Positions 1 to 14,100 of a DNA stretch of 64,000 bases are shown piece after piece. The translations under genes and the position numbers were made by a program. Source of the DNA: Echinarachnius parma (taxonomy: Eukaryota > Echinodermata > Echinoidea > Clypeasteroida > Echinarachniidae); NCBI GenBank assembly GCA_037951105.1, contig JBAMJV010003026.1, forward strand, positions 1 to 64,000. The letters are read 5' to 3'. The first letter of the stretch is position 1; the number at the start of each line of letters is the position of its first letter. Under the pieces are notes generated by a model. That model did not search any database. It saw nothing but the letters and a program-made list of their open reading frames with translations, and was not told where the DNA came from.

Positions 1-225
1 CATGTACGAAGACCATACCTTTGTCCAGAGCGAACGAATCGTCCTGGATTCTATTGTCTCCAAACGTACGCGTGAATAGAATTGGGTCACTCTCAAATGT
101 TTGGCGACTTCTGAACCATGAAATAATAGTGGTTCCGTAGTGGTGGTAATTAATTTGTTTTGTTTATTAATTACACAACCCTTTGCACTTATAATTATGT
201 GATGTTCTTTGCCTGGTGGTCCCCT
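1..225. repeat. TTAA-flanked MITE family A, copy cut by the left edge
   Basis: It matches the full copy at 59891-60289 over most of its length (shared phrases AAACGTACGCGTGA, TAGTGGTTCCGTA, CAACCCTTTGCA). It ends GGTGGTCCCCT followed by TTAA at 226-229, the same boundary as the full copy. Confidence 0.8.
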
Positions 226-229
226 TTAA

Positions 230-952
230 CAATAATTGTTGCACAACACTTCTCATTGACCGCAGAACTTGGGGGGGGGGGGGGGGGTCGAGTGGCTGCA
301 TCAGTCTCCAAAAACATTTGCATTCACACTTGTTAATCATAATCACTTCAAACTAACATTCGCAGAAACACACTCATTCATAATACAATGCCAAATGATG
401 ATGTTTACGTTGGAGATACTCATGTTTGAAGCTGGGGAGCATTGTAGAAACCAAAACTAACTCTTAGCAACACAATTAAGTATATTCAACTGGAATTACC
501 ATTTTGGAGTAGAACAGTGTCACGTACGTATCTTTCTAGGTTTCTTCGTCGGCTAAACTGGCTGGCTTGGGTAGAGAAGATTGAGTAGATGTAATTTGGT
601 TTCTATGATCTCATCCCTGGATGAATCAAAATCGACATCATCTAAAAGAACTCTTTTCATTTTGATTTATAAATAAACCCCAAATTTTAAATAATTATCT
701 GAAAATCTGGCATCACAAAGAGAAGGCACCAACCTACAAGATGGTAATAATAATAATAATAATTAACAATTTTTATATAGCGCATAACACATAGTTTTTA
801 AACATGTCCCTATGCGCTGAAGAGAAAGGAAATACACAAAGAAAGAGATTATCTGGGTTTCAATAAGAGAGAGAAAAAATGCATCAAACCAATTTAGTCA
901 AAAATCCACTTAACTCCCTTCTCTTTCTCACCCAACAATTTGATATGATTAA
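230..952. other. Non-coding stretch, nothing recognised
   Basis: AT-rich 3' flank between two MITEs. The only structure seen is the short poly-G run and an (AAT)n tract near 747-764. Confidence 0.6.
271..287 (+). repeat. Poly-G run of 17
   Basis: Homopolymer. Similar G or C runs occur at 9366-9378, around 25100-25380 and 40660-40686, and within the CCCTAACCAGG elements. Confidence 0.9.
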
Positions 953-1452
953 AGGTACACTTGAGTATTGGTACTTCCCCAAATGCCCCATGACACTAAA
1001 TTTGGTTGGTTTTAATTCCATTTGAAAGTTCATTGAATAAAACATGTGAAATGAAGATCATTCCCTTTCGAATGCTATAAAAATTGTAAAATTTGATTTC
1101 AAAATATTTGATTTCTATATCGTCTAGCCAAACGATATGTTTATACACTTCTTTCAAAAAAATTCAAGAGGTTTTTAAATAGCTGTTGATATATCTATTT
1201 AATCATTATTTTAACAAAACATCACATGCACAATTTTGTATGGAAAATGGTTGAAACCAATGATTTTTTAGAAAGCACCCTCTTGAGTTGTAACAGCTAC
1301 TTTTGAATGATAACCAGGTTTTTACTTAGTCGTTTGTAATTTTCTATACCTTTCGACCATGGTGGAGTTAGAACTATTAGTTTGTACTGTAATGGACTAT
1401 GGTGCAGGTTTTGGTGAATAAAATTCAGTTTGACCAAAACTCAACTTTCCCT
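953..1452. mobile_element. TTAA-flanked MITE family B, copy 1
   Basis: It is bounded by TTAA at 949-952 and 1453-1456. The start AGGTACACTTGAGTATTGG is the imperfect inverse of the end CCAAAACTCAACTTTCCCT. A second copy lies at 54393-54913. No coding capacity. TTAA target choice suggests piggyBac- or Kolobok-type mobilisation, which is inference. Confidence 0.85.
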
Positions 1453-1456
1453 TTAA

Positions 1457-4400
1457 CATGGTGCAAAGCATCATTCTGGCATTTACCAGCCAAGTCCAAC
1501 ACCAGAAACAATGCCCAGATCACTAAACAAAATATGACAGCGACACAATAGTATTTGGGGTAGAATTAAGCTTTATTACTAAATGTGTATCTCCGTTACA
1601 AGTGTGACCAATACAAGGGGATACAGGCTCGCCTTGTACAAACTTAATTATGAAGATTACATAATAATGATGTACATACTTCTACCAAACTTCATGCAGC
1701 GTTGTTTTACTATGTGCAAACACATAATAGTGTATATTGTAGTAATATTGATTTATTACTATTATGGTGCTACACAAACTTTAACAGATCTATAAAATTG
1801 TCTATCGTGACCACTTTTTATACTCTAGATACTTAAATACACCCTCCTTTTTCAATACTTCCATCTTATAATGCATTTGTTACTCTCCTCATTACATATT
1901 GTAAACAATTTGTTTTTTATTAAGATAAGTAATATGTAAAAGAATGTAATAACATACTTGTACAAACAATCTGTTTTACACAATGATCAAGTCATGGAAG
2001 GCAAGATAACAATCAAATAAATAAATAAATAAAAGCTACACAATTACAATCAATGGTTTCATCTCATGTGCAGTACTTTTTTATCGCTATAAAACAACTT
2101 TTCTTATATTCAAGCGATATTTTCTAGCTAATGGGAATGCCTGCATTCTCAAATAAAGATGTTAAACTACGCATATTCAACATATATTTTATATTCTAAG
2201 CAGGAAATATAGTTCGCAATACTACTATGGAACCTCATTTTAAAGAGCTCTGATATAACAAGGTAATTTGAATGGTCCTAATGTCCTCATTATAACAAGG
2301 TTCGACTGAAATTATATTTGTTTCGTGATCAACAGTTTAAAATATGTCATATATGAAATAAAAATACTGATGCTAATGAAAAGTAGAGATCTTTAAGTTA
2401 TAGTTCATATAGTTAGAACAAAATTGAAATAAGATTAAGACATGAAAAAATAAGGAATTATTTGTTTTTTTATCCTTGTATTGCTGGGGAATACTTTTAA
2501 TCATGGAACATTTACATGGTTTAATAAGTAAGAGCGGTTTACTGCTGCATATATTACCTCTATGGGGTGCAGCAGCAGCACTCTTCAAACTAGAGTGGTT
2601 TGCCTTGCTGTGTACATGTAGGTCAAATACCAAGGGGAATATGCATATATGTGACCGGCTTTACCAAAACCTGGCACTTGTCGGTAAAAATCAAAATGTA
2701 GATTTTCATACCATTACAAAGGCCTCATCGCAAGCTTTAATTGGATGCTTTGTTCTAACTAATTGGTCAATAATTGGCGAAGATATGATCGTTTCAATTT
2801 TACAATCATAGGTCTTTTACACACATTGTGTGAACTTAAAATGCCCATTTCTTCAAAACATGAATTACAGACAAGTGCCGGGTTTTGCTATAGCCGGTCA
2901 CATATGTCACCATGGTATAATTTGAGGATGCACGCTGAAGGCAAATAAACCACACATAACACGAGCACACCGTTTGTTGATGCCCATGCATTCACAAACC
3001 AAAATTGTGCATCTTTCTCCACAGGTAAAATGAACCGAAGATCGCTATATGAAACAATTTTGATACAACTGCTGCGGTTTACCATTTGATCTTTACATTT
3101 ATCTTATTTTATTTGTACTTATTCATTCTCCACTCATGGTATGGATTGCTCTTGTTAGCTTCAAGTTATGACGGTATAATCTTGCTATAGAGCTCTTATA
3201 TAACACAACCCACTAATAACAAGGTGATTTATCTGGTACAATCCCTTCATAGTCTTTTTTAAAAAACCATGATATAACAAGGTAATTTCCATGGTCCAAA
3301 CCCTTCTCATTATGACGTCGTGGGAGGGGTTTTCCACTCTAATATCAACCTTAGCATGAACCTACAAAGGAGGATACATTTGGTGGAAGCTACATGAACC
3401 AAACGCACAAAGAAAAGCCTCACTTGTACAACTCGTTCATATTCTAATACAAAACATACAGAAGCAAACACTAAACATGGAAAAGGGCACCAAAGAAACT
3501 ACCTACAATTCAAAGTTTAACAAAATGTAACAATTATATCAAATTCTTTAACATTCTAACAATTTTTTTTAATGCAATCAAATAATTTAACCATATAATA
3601 TTTATTAATAAAGTAAGTCTGAATACTCAATATGAACTTGCTGCCAGAGCACAAATTGAAACAAAATCAATATCTCAAGGAATGGGAATTTATGAGCACT
3701 ATAATACAAAAATCATAAATTAAAAAATGGTGCAAAAACAAAATGTGATATTTGATTTAACATAACAATTGTGCTTTGTGCTAAGAAAACATACAAGATA
3801 AATATAATAATGTACAGTTCATGTATGCATTACATACAAAATTATTTAGACAATTAAATTAATTTGGCAATTAAACCTTTATATAAAGATGTACCTTCTT
3901 ATGACTACAATGTAAATGTAAATAAACCATTCTACCTCTGATGTTGATACAATACACATTTTTGTCAGTTTTAGTAATATGAATATTGACATGATCATTA
4001 TTCCACCTTTCAGCCTATGATAAATAGATATACTCACACATACAAATTTGACTTGAATAATAAACATGTAATATATCTAACAATATATCTACATTATAAC
4101 ATAACATACACAAATACAACAAATTTTATATGAATTTAAGAATATACATTTGATAAAAACAGTACTAATAAAATAGTATTACATTTGTGCACCAATATAA
4201 CAATGCTTATACATGTACCTACATGTACGTACACAATTTAATGCACTAAAATAATTAATTTTAATCTCAGAGCTCTAATACTGTATAAGTGGATATTTCT
4301 GTGCAATTAATATTTTCAGCTATAAAAAAAAAACAAATTGAGTGCTGTTAAAATTGAAAGTATGGCTCCAAAAAATTCATGCCAGTGTATATAATTTTGC

Positions 4401-4932
4401 TGGTTTCACAGTATGCCCTTCCTAAAAATTATTGCAACATCGGAACTGCAAACATTACCACTCTACAGTAATCTCTGGGGTAACAATATCTTCCAATTCA
4501 GAAGTAAATTTGGGTCAGAAATAAGTATGGAAATGTATGGCAAATAGAGCTGATAAACGATACATTGTGCTGAAGACACTATCACAATTTCTTTTGTGCA
4601 CAAACCAACATGGTGCAGAACTTAATCATTATACAAGTTACTGAAGAAGTTGTTCTAGAGGAGTTCAAATATTTGAAGAAATAATTGTAATATGCAGAGG
4701 ACGCACATATTTTGTGTTTCTTTGGTGAATAATAGAATACAGTGTTAATCATGATGCTAATTAATTATTCAAGTGTAAAATTGCAACAAAGGAGACATAT
4801 ATCACAATATTTCCATAATTATCTACTTCAAAAGTAGACTCTTCTATAAAAGACAGTTCCAGTGCCAAACTGCTACAAATGTACATAGAGGAGACACATA
4901 TCATTTCTTTGGTGCATGCATACACTGCGGAG
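1457..4932 (-). other. 3' UTR and 3' flank of UNC79, AT-rich, no gene seen
   Basis: The 3' UTR starts directly below the stop codon. On the minus strand the first AATAAA lies at 3606-3601, about 1.3 kb after the stop, and weaker ATTAAA hexamers lie at 4265-4260 and 4242-4237. None can be chosen without transcript data. The rest is low-complexity AT-rich DNA with no convincing open frame. Segments at 2235-2310 and 3185-3310 share the phrase GATATAACAAGGTAATTT and are fragments of one dispersed repeat. Confidence 0.5.
3601..3606 (-). promoter_or_regulatory. Candidate polyadenylation hexamer AATAAA
   Basis: This is the first canonical AATAAA on the gene strand after the stop codon. Use as the real 3' end is unproven, because the surroundings are AT-rich and such hexamers occur by chance. 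Confidence 0.25.
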
Positions 4933-5115
4933 CTACACGGTGTAGAACTGAGTGGCGGCCGAAGACTGGATCTCAATCTGCCCCATCTTGAACTGCAGGC
5001 GTTTGAGCCACTTGAGCAGGGTGGTGGAGTGGTAGGAGGTCACCTCCCCTTTCATCAGACTTGGAGGAGGCCAGTTCTCACAGTTTTGCAGTCGCACCTG
5101 CAGACTGCCTGGGAG
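4933..5115 (-). CDS. UNC79: UNC79 terminal coding exon e43 with stop codon
   Basis: It encodes LPGSLQVRLQNCENWPPPSL, then HSTTLLKWLKRLQFKMGQIE and IQSSAATQFYTV before TAG at 4935-4933. The end matches vertebrate LRKWLQCTQFKMAQVEIQSSEAASQFYPL. The acceptor is GATGGTAG, in phase with e42. Confidence 0.96.
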   Translation of the reverse strand, partial: LPGSLQVRLQNCENWPPPSLMKGEVTSYHSTTLLKWLKRLQFKMGQIEIQSSAATQFYTV

Positions 5116-8100
5116 CTACCATCAAGAAATAGAGGGGTGGAGGGGTGGGAGAAAAATGTGTCAATCATTATTTGCTTTTATAAGAATCTTGCAAAAGTTT
5201 TAGCAATATGAGCTAATATTTTTAGAACCACCCAAGCATAGTTCCATAATAAGTCATCTTTACTTAGTCACTAACAAATGTTATATGGGCAGAGATGCCA
5301 ACCTTCGCAAAGTAAAAAAAGTATTCTGAGAGGTAAAAAACAGTATTTTTAACCCCCCAAAAAAATATTTTCAGAGCAGTTTGCTTTGTCTATTTGTGAT
5401 ATATTTAAAATACATAATTTTAGTAAGTTTATCAGGGTTCAACATAATTTCTTTTGCCATTTTCTGACCGTTACTATAGGGTGAAGAAGAAAACAATTTA
5501 CATAAAAAAATAAATAAATAAATACAGCAAAAACGTACCTCTTGGCATCTCTGTATGGGTAAACATTTATTATAGATCCTACATGAACTAAGCTAGTGAG
5601 GTTTTTATGATTTTTTGCCCTGATTTGTGATCCTTTGATGACGAATCCTGCTAACCATAAAGGTCACATGCATATCCCCATGTCTCATTAGCAGGTTGAC
5701 CTTGAGTTGGAACATGTCTATCGATGACATTTTAGCAGTCTACAGGTTAAATCTTATATTATGAACAGTGTATTGCATTCAATCTTTTGCAAAGAAAAAC
5801 AGTATTACTGATCATGTTTATAGTACACAGTTAAGTTTACCAATAAAATATAATTTGGGGGCCAGTAAATGTTTTGTTTTGGGCCACCAACTATTGAGAG
5901 AAGCCTTACCTTGGATGGGTAGCTGAACAAGATAGGAGTCCACATAGGAAACAGCTGCAAAAGAGAAAAACATTGAGTTAAAAAAAAAAACTTTTCAGGA
6001 CTGGTCCCGAAAATACTCTGAGAGCCAAATATATACTTAAATCTATTTGTTTTTTACAATGATTTCATATATGCCTCTTTTTCATGAAATACAATTAATA
6101 AATTAAATACAAGTGTAAACACACTATATAAATCCCAGAGTATGCATACAAAACTAGATGGATCTTCGACTGCGCGCAGTCGAAAATGATGCCTCCGCCA
6201 TTACGCGATTTATATCAAGCCCAAATCAACATGTCCACTGAATTAATTCTGTCAACTCAATTTTGATGGATCTTGACATATCACAATTATGAGCTATAAG
6301 TGACCTTGACCTTTGACCTCATGACCCCCAAAATCTAATCAGTTCACTGGCTCTCCAAGGAACATACATGTACCAAGTTTGGTCAGAATCCGTCAATCCG
6401 TCAATCCGTTCTTGAGATAACGCGATCACGAGCTATTTTTGCATATATGAGCTCTGTGACCTTTGACCTTTGACCTCATGACCCCAAAATCTAATCAGAT
6501 CATCGGCCCCCCAATATACATACATGTACCAAGTTTGGTCAGAATCCGTCAATCCGTTCTTGAGATAACGCGATCACGAGCTATTTTTGCATATATAATG
6601 AGCTCTGTGACCTTTGACCTTTGACCTCATGACCCCAAAATCTAATCAGATCATCGCCCCCCCAAGATACATACATGTACCAAGCTTGGTCAGAATCCGT
6701 CAATCCGTTCTTGAGATAACGCGATCACAATCTATTTTTGCATATATAATGAGCTCTGTGACCTTTGACCTTTGACCTCATGACCCCAAAATCTAATCAG
6801 ATCATCGGCCTCCCCACATACATACATGACCCAAGTTTGATGAAAATCCGTCAATCGGTTCTTGAGATAACGCGATCACGAGCTATTTTTGCATATATAA
6901 TGAGCTCTGTGACCTTTGACCTTTGACCTCATGACCCCAAAATCTAATCAGATCATCGGCCCCCCAAGATACATACATGACCCAAGTTTGGTGAAAATCC
7001 GTCAATCGGTTCTTGAGATAACGCGATAACGAGAACGGGACGTACGTACGGACGTACGGACGGACGGACAACCCGAAAACATAATGCCTCCGGCTACTTC
7101 GTTGCGGAGGCATAAAAATGACCATAACTGATTATAAACTGAAACATGATTACACTAAATTCTTTTCACCTAATTTTAGTTCAATTCAACCTGAATATAT
7201 GCCACACAATCACACAGTCCAAAATGATTGTGAAAACTTGTTGAATGACTAGTAATATACCATTCCGTCCCAAAACACATTACAACACACCTACACACAC
7301 ACACACATAACAAACAACAAACTAACACACACACACACACACCCATACAAACAAACACACAGACACATATATTCACATGAACACCAAGGAAATTAGACCA
7401 ACAGTAAGTTTACATCTACAGTAGATTTCATTAATGATTACTTTCAATATATATCAAAGGAATCTGTGAAAATCTGTGGATAACTATATTTTCGCTATCA
7501 TCCATCAGTAAATTAAGACTCATCTGGCCACCTTTTCAACCGGATTCATGCCACTTCTTTACCTCATATTTCAAACAGGCAATCATTACAAATCAAGATT
7601 TCCCCATAAATTTACAGAACTGTAAATTACAAAAGTAAAAGAAAATCAATTAATTTCCAAAGAGCTTGCAAAATGTATGTTTGCTGTTGGATGTTAGTCT
7701 GTGTCCAATGACTGACTGTATTGCCGATTCAGCATTTATCTGATTTGTGTGTGTGATAAAGTGTATCAAGTGTGTCACACAAGCTATCCTGTAAAGATAC
7801 TTCTTTTTCGTCTGACTTTTGTGAGGTGTGAAGTTGCGAGGTAATTCTCATATTTATCCTCATCTATTTAATGAAAACTCTCCAGAAGATTTGTAAATAT
7901 CAGATACTCCCTCTAATGCATGCAAACAATACATAGAATGGAAGTTATATCCTTGCAATTTTCCAACAAAAAGCCAAACAGATTTTTATACACAGTTTTC
8001 TTGATTTTCTTAAACGAAAAAGCCAAACAAGTTTTTATACACATTTTCATTGATTTTATAACAAATATCCAAACAGAATTGTAAACACATTTTTCTTGAT

Positions 8101-11100
8101 TTTGTTTGTAGCACCTACCTTTGCCAGGACTGAGGAGTTGCATTCTTGCAGTGCTTCCATCAAGCTCAGGAAGTGCAAGTTCACCATGTCCGCAAGCTGG
8201 GTAGGATAAAAACAAAAATAGAGGAAAGAAAATAAGACTTTCACTGCAAAATGGTTCAATGTTTTCTATATGTTTGCCTTTCATTGGCATGAAATATATA
8301 CATATGATTAAATACTGCGATTCCAGTTGCTGAGATATACATGTATAGAAGGTTATAAGAAAACATATAATACGGTTGATCATAACTTTAAACAAATTAC
8401 CTCAATACGTTATGAGCAATATCTCCTTTGAAAGGGAAAAATATGCATTCTGTATCATACAACATCAGTCTTGCTTTAAAAATGTAAGATTTTGAAACTG
8501 GCATTATGGCAACAAAGTAACAAACCTCTTCAATCTCAAAATGGCTATCTAAAGTTAATTGACTAAACATACTAATTCCCATAAAGCCAATGAATGGCAC
8601 TCTGGGTTCCCCAGTCAGCAATGTGTTTTCAAATGATCTGTGCATTCACAATATGGAATCAAATGCGAACTGATTGTGTCATCTACAGAGGCCGGGGTGT
8701 TTTGTACGTTTGATTCTGGATGCATATGTGACAGTTGGTAAGGGATGTTTCTTTTGAGTATGAAAGTAACTGCAGTACCCCAGGGGTGATGTGACGCCAA
8801 AAGCCCATGAAACTAGAAGAACGTTCATGTAATTGTCTATACATATGTTGTTGATATTGTTTATAAACATTATTGGAAAACAATAACGACTTTAGCATGT
8901 AAGTGTCTACATAGAAGTTGGTGCTATTGACATTCAAGGATGTTTACAAATAATACTCACCACTTTTGAGTGAGACAGTAGCTGCAGTACCCCAGGGGTA
9001 ACGCGACTCCAGAAGTCCATGATACTGAACGTGGCCGTAGTTTGCTGCTCTGAGTTGGCAGAGCTCATACAGGCCATCTGCTCACAGTACATCGTCCACA
9101 GCTAAATTGAGAATACAAATACATGTACTTAGATTCTATATTTGATGACATAAATGGTACCCTGGGGTACCAAACGAATATCCGCCATTTTGTTTCATTA
9201 TTTATTTATTTTTTAGGGCTGTACCAGGGTATAGCGTGCATACAATCGCGCGCTGCACTGCATACACAACGCAATACGGTTGTGCTTCGAGTGGACACAA
9301 GATGGCGCTACACAACGTGGTACCCCGGGGTACCGCGTGTGTCATCATTTAAAAGTTTTTTTTTTGGGGGGGGGGGGGAGGTTGTCTCACAAAGATTCTA
9401 ATTCAAACATATAGAGAAACTGACCAGAAAGATGTAATATACATGAAAAAGAGCAAAGAAAATATCCTGGAGAAATCCCATTTTCTTTGCTCTTTTTCAC
9501 AACGATTCAAAGTTGGGAAGCCATTTGAAGCCTTGGAATAAAACATATTCAAATCAAACATACTGTATATATACATATTTAAGGTTTCAACAAACATTTG
9601 TATGAATAAGTCCAAGGTTCCTTGACAATAACAAATCTAAGTAATTTGTATCAAAATTAATGCATTTTCAAAAGAACAGATTAAACAATTTTACAAAGAA
9701 GCTAATAAACTTTCCATACTAGTAAGGTCCAACTTTGAATATTTGTGTGGTGATATTTCGGCCAGAGGCCTTTGTCAAACTGATTGAATTTGACTTAGAT
9801 TCTATGTCATTTCCATATCTCCTTTCTTCTTCTTGTCATGTCACTTTAATTTGGCTGTGATATCTACTAATCTTTTCAAGCTAAATGCAACAAACTACTA
9901 AATTGTCCATAGCTAGCTGAAGCAATTTTTACAGTTAAATTCGCTAAGTAGTCATTATGAGAATATTTGAGAAAATTTTATTTCAACATTTTCTAGAAGA
10001 TATGTCAAGAAAAGAGTAGGACAAATATAAATTTTTATCATCAAATAGGGAATATGGTACCTCCTATAACCATAGAAAAAAATGCACCCTCAAACTCACA
10101 AACTGTATAAACCCAAGAATTGTATAAAGCATATAAAACATTCAAAATTATCTAAAAATGGTGATACTTTGTTAAATCTGATCATGAATTCAGTAAAAAC
10201 AATGACTAACTGCAAACGTTTCAAAGATAATTTACTAGGGCTCCCAAGTACACACAATTTGGGCATAACATTTGCTTTGATTTGTTAAATTGCTTCAGTA
10301 AAGTATTTCAACCAGTAGATACCTGGCATAAGATGAATGCATGAAATAGAGATGACATGTGAAGCACCGATGCCTTGGACTGCTCAGCAAAGCCGGCTAG
10401 GATGACCTGGATGTGGTCAGCGATGTGGTTGCCAGCGTCCAGCGGAATGGGCGAGCTGACCAGTCCACTATTGGTGAAGGAAGGTGGGCAGAGAGCCGCG
10501 TGAGTAAGAGATCCTAGTAGCAGCCAGGACAAGAGACGTACATGGGCAATGCAGTCTATGAATTCCTTGGGCCTGGGAAATAAAAAGACACAGGAGAGAA
10601 AAAATCATAAGGTTACAAAGAGAGTCGTAACAATATGACTGCATGAAAATGAATGCACCGCAAATATTACCACGTTTACAGTATCAGGACTACTAGCCTT
10701 GCTTGCTAAACTACATCCATAATTATCCATTAATTCTACTGTAAACAACTATCAACCTGTGTCTAAAGAGATCCTGTGAGGGTTAGTTTCTTACCCCTGT
10801 TGGACTGAGGAGGGTGGGTGGTAGAGCCAGGGCAGGTATCTCTGCACAGCCTTGTTACCCTCCCGCCCCATGGCCTTGGTGAACTCTAGGGCCACTATCT
10901 GGGCCACTCCTGCCTTCAGCTGACTACCTAGGGTGTCTTCGTTGAGGTTCTGAGACCCACCACGCAGGTTGTTCTAAAACAGGACAAAAATAAAAGTTCA
11001 TTTATCCTATTTCATTCATTCATCAGAAGGATGAGATAAATTTAGTTCCCTATGCGTGCAGAATGGTTTATAAAAAATTGCATGACAAACGGGTTAGTTT

Positions 11101-14100
11101 TGCGAGGAAGGCCATTAGACATACATATTAGTACTAATATTCTACATCCACATTGAACAATTCTGCAATTTGTCCTCTGACTATGCGACCATGTACCTTT
11201 AATTGTTTTGATTTTTAACAATAGCGTCTTTTCGCACGGCGACATGAGTGCGGCTACGGGGGATTTAAATCAGCTGTGACCGTCCCCGTACTCTGGCTAC
11301 CGTCGCGATCTATTTGCAGTTTCGCAGTGAAGAATACGCGAAACTTCTCCTTGCTCGAGTGACCAAGCGCGCTGATTGGCTGACCCATTGAAGTAAGGGC
11401 TTACCAGACCGCTCCGTAGTAGCTGTACACACAACGCTATTTCGGCCAACTACCGTCGTAGGTTTGGACGATACGCGGAAATTTTCGCTCTGAGTGCGAC
11501 CCCCCGCTAAGATTAGCGTTGTAGAATTTACGCGTCGTGGTTGCGAAAACACGCGAATGTAGAACCACGGGGGTGTTTCACAAAGACTCTATGTTGAACT
11601 TAACATTAAGTTGGACCTAATAATTATGGAAAGCCACTTGTACAGCTCTCCATAATTGTTAGGTTCAACTTAGAGACTTTGTGAAACAACTCCCTGTATT
11701 CTCCATAGACTTCAAACCAAGTATTTTCATATCCAGTCCTGTATCATCATGGGTAGAGGATGAATGAGATAATAGACTTGTCAACTTACCTTGACCTTTG
11801 TCAGTGTGTGCAGGTCACCGATGAACTCAATGGCATCACCAATATACTGCCGCATGCACTCTGTAGCTCCTGTGGAATTCTATTGAGGTTCAAAGAACAT
11901 AGGATAACAAAATTATTCAATTCAATTCAAATAATATGATAACAATTCTGATACAGCAGATAAAAAGTTGAAAAAAGCACTTCCAAATTCAGAACCTTTA
12001 AATGTGTTTTTGAATACAGAAAGAAAAACAACACATTGAAATTTTGAATAAAAAAAAACACATATCAGTTAATTAACTAACCACATCAATCATACTTGAC
12101 AGGAACATTCCTAATGAGGAAACTGAACTTTGAAATGTTTTGGTATGGAGAATTTTTTGTTGTTGAAATGTTGCAAAAAACACCCGTATGGATCTTCGAC
12201 TGCGTGCAGTCGTAAATCATGCCTTCGCTATCACGCAATTTTGTTTTATCAAGCCCAAATTAACATGCACTGAATTATTTCTGTAAACACAATTTTTGTG
12301 GTACTAATCCGTTAACCAGATCTCCAGATATCATAATTACGAGCTATTTTTAAATATATATATATATATGACAAGCCGTGACCTTGACCTTACGACCCCA
12401 AAGTCTAATTAGTTTATTAGCTCCCCAAGATACAAATAGGTACCAAGTTTGATTGTAATTTGTCCACTGGTTCTTGAGAAATGGCAATTAAAAGCTATTT
12501 CTGCACATACATGTATGACTGCTGTGACCTTGACCTTTGACCTCATGACCCCAAAATATGATTGATACATTGGCTTCTTAAGATACATTCAGTTCTTGAG
12601 ATTTTGCTATTACAAGCTATTTTTGCATATATATTGAGCCCTGTGACATTAACCTTTGAACTCATAACCCCCCCAAAATCTAATCAGATCATTGTCACCC
12701 CAATATGTACACTCAAATCAAGTTTGAAATTGATCTGTCACCCAGTTCTTGAGATATCGCAAGAACGGAAACGGGACGAACAGACAACCCCAAAACATAA
12801 TGCCTCTGGCCACTTCATTGGCGGAGGCATACAAATTTTCTAATTCTCAGAAAACTAAATGTTTGAAACTTACCATGGCCATTTCGACCTCGATGTCAGC
12901 CTCCATGTGGCCGAAGTCACTCATCTTGCCTCCAGCATCCATGACCACAAACTGGACCAGCTGAATGAGGTTGATGTCCGGCAGACTGGTCTTGAATTTG
13001 AGCGCTTGTACCAACTCGAGGGAAATGACACGAGCAAAAGACTGCTTCTCTCTCTCCTAAAAAAGCAAGGGTATATGAATTATTTTAATTAAAAGGATCA
13101 TAGAGTATTGGGATGACCATAAACATGTTAACAAAGTCAGTATCTCTTAATATTCTGAAACCGATTGGATAGTGAAGCCAAAATATATCAATCATTTTTA
13201 ACCAACAGTATTTTACTGACCATAAACATGCACCAATTAGAGGGACACAACCAAGCAAAAGACTACTCATAAAACCACCAGTTTGACTGCATTTGTGTGG
13301 CATTGACATCATTGTCACCACAAATTATGTAAGATAGAGAGTTTTATAATCTATTCATATCATTTCCCTACCTTTGCCCAGATCCTGTTGCAGAGTACCT
13401 ATCTCGAGGCGGATGAGCTTGAATCGAGCCTAGAGGATAGAGTAGATGACTACCTTGCCCATAGGCTCAAACAAAGTGGGCACACTCTTGCTTTACATAT
13501 CAGAGTTATTTATTTATCACCAACCTCTTTTTATTTATGCAAGGTTAAAAGGGGTTACTATCCTACCTTTGCAAAGATCCTGCTGCAGATAGTACAGATC
13601 TCAAGGAATTGCGCAAGGTTGAATCGAGCCTTGAGGATAGCAAAGCTGACTTGCCCAAAGCTTGCCCATAGGCTCAAACAAAGTGGGCAGACTCTTGCTA
13701 TACGAGTTATTTATTTATCACCAACCTCTTTTTTTATTTATGCAAGGTTAAGGGGTCACTATCCTACCTTTGCAAAGATCCTGTTGCAGAGAGTGCATAT
13801 CTCAAGGAGGTTGGTGAGCTTGAATCGAGCCTTGAGGATAGAAAAGCTGACTAGCTTGCCCATGGGCTCCAGCAAGGTGGGCAGACTCTTGGTGGCTGGG
13901 CTCCGAAGCAGCACCTCAAAGATGCGGAACAGATCATTCACATCACACTGGTTGCGGGAAAGAAAATGAACATTGGGAAATTAAAGTGATATATTGACTC
14001 CATAAGGTTTCTCTGGAAGTGATAGAAGAGATTTCAATCGTTTATGAATATATTCGACTGGCTTGTTGTTTTGTAGTATATCAGATATATTGCATGAGCT

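Noticed and set aside
2476-2811. 111-codon plus-strand frame in the 3' flank
   Set aside because: No recognisable domain, biased composition or splice context; overlaps antisense frames in AT-rich DNA, so likely chance.
11310-11552. 80-codon minus-strand frame in the CpG-rich block as an extra UNC79 exon
   Set aside because: e37 and e38 already join in phase and follow the vertebrate sequence without a gap.
13388-13969. 193-codon open frame on the plus strand with internal repeats
   Set aside because: Antisense of e35 and its two tandem copies; the repeat in the peptide simply mirrors the triplication.
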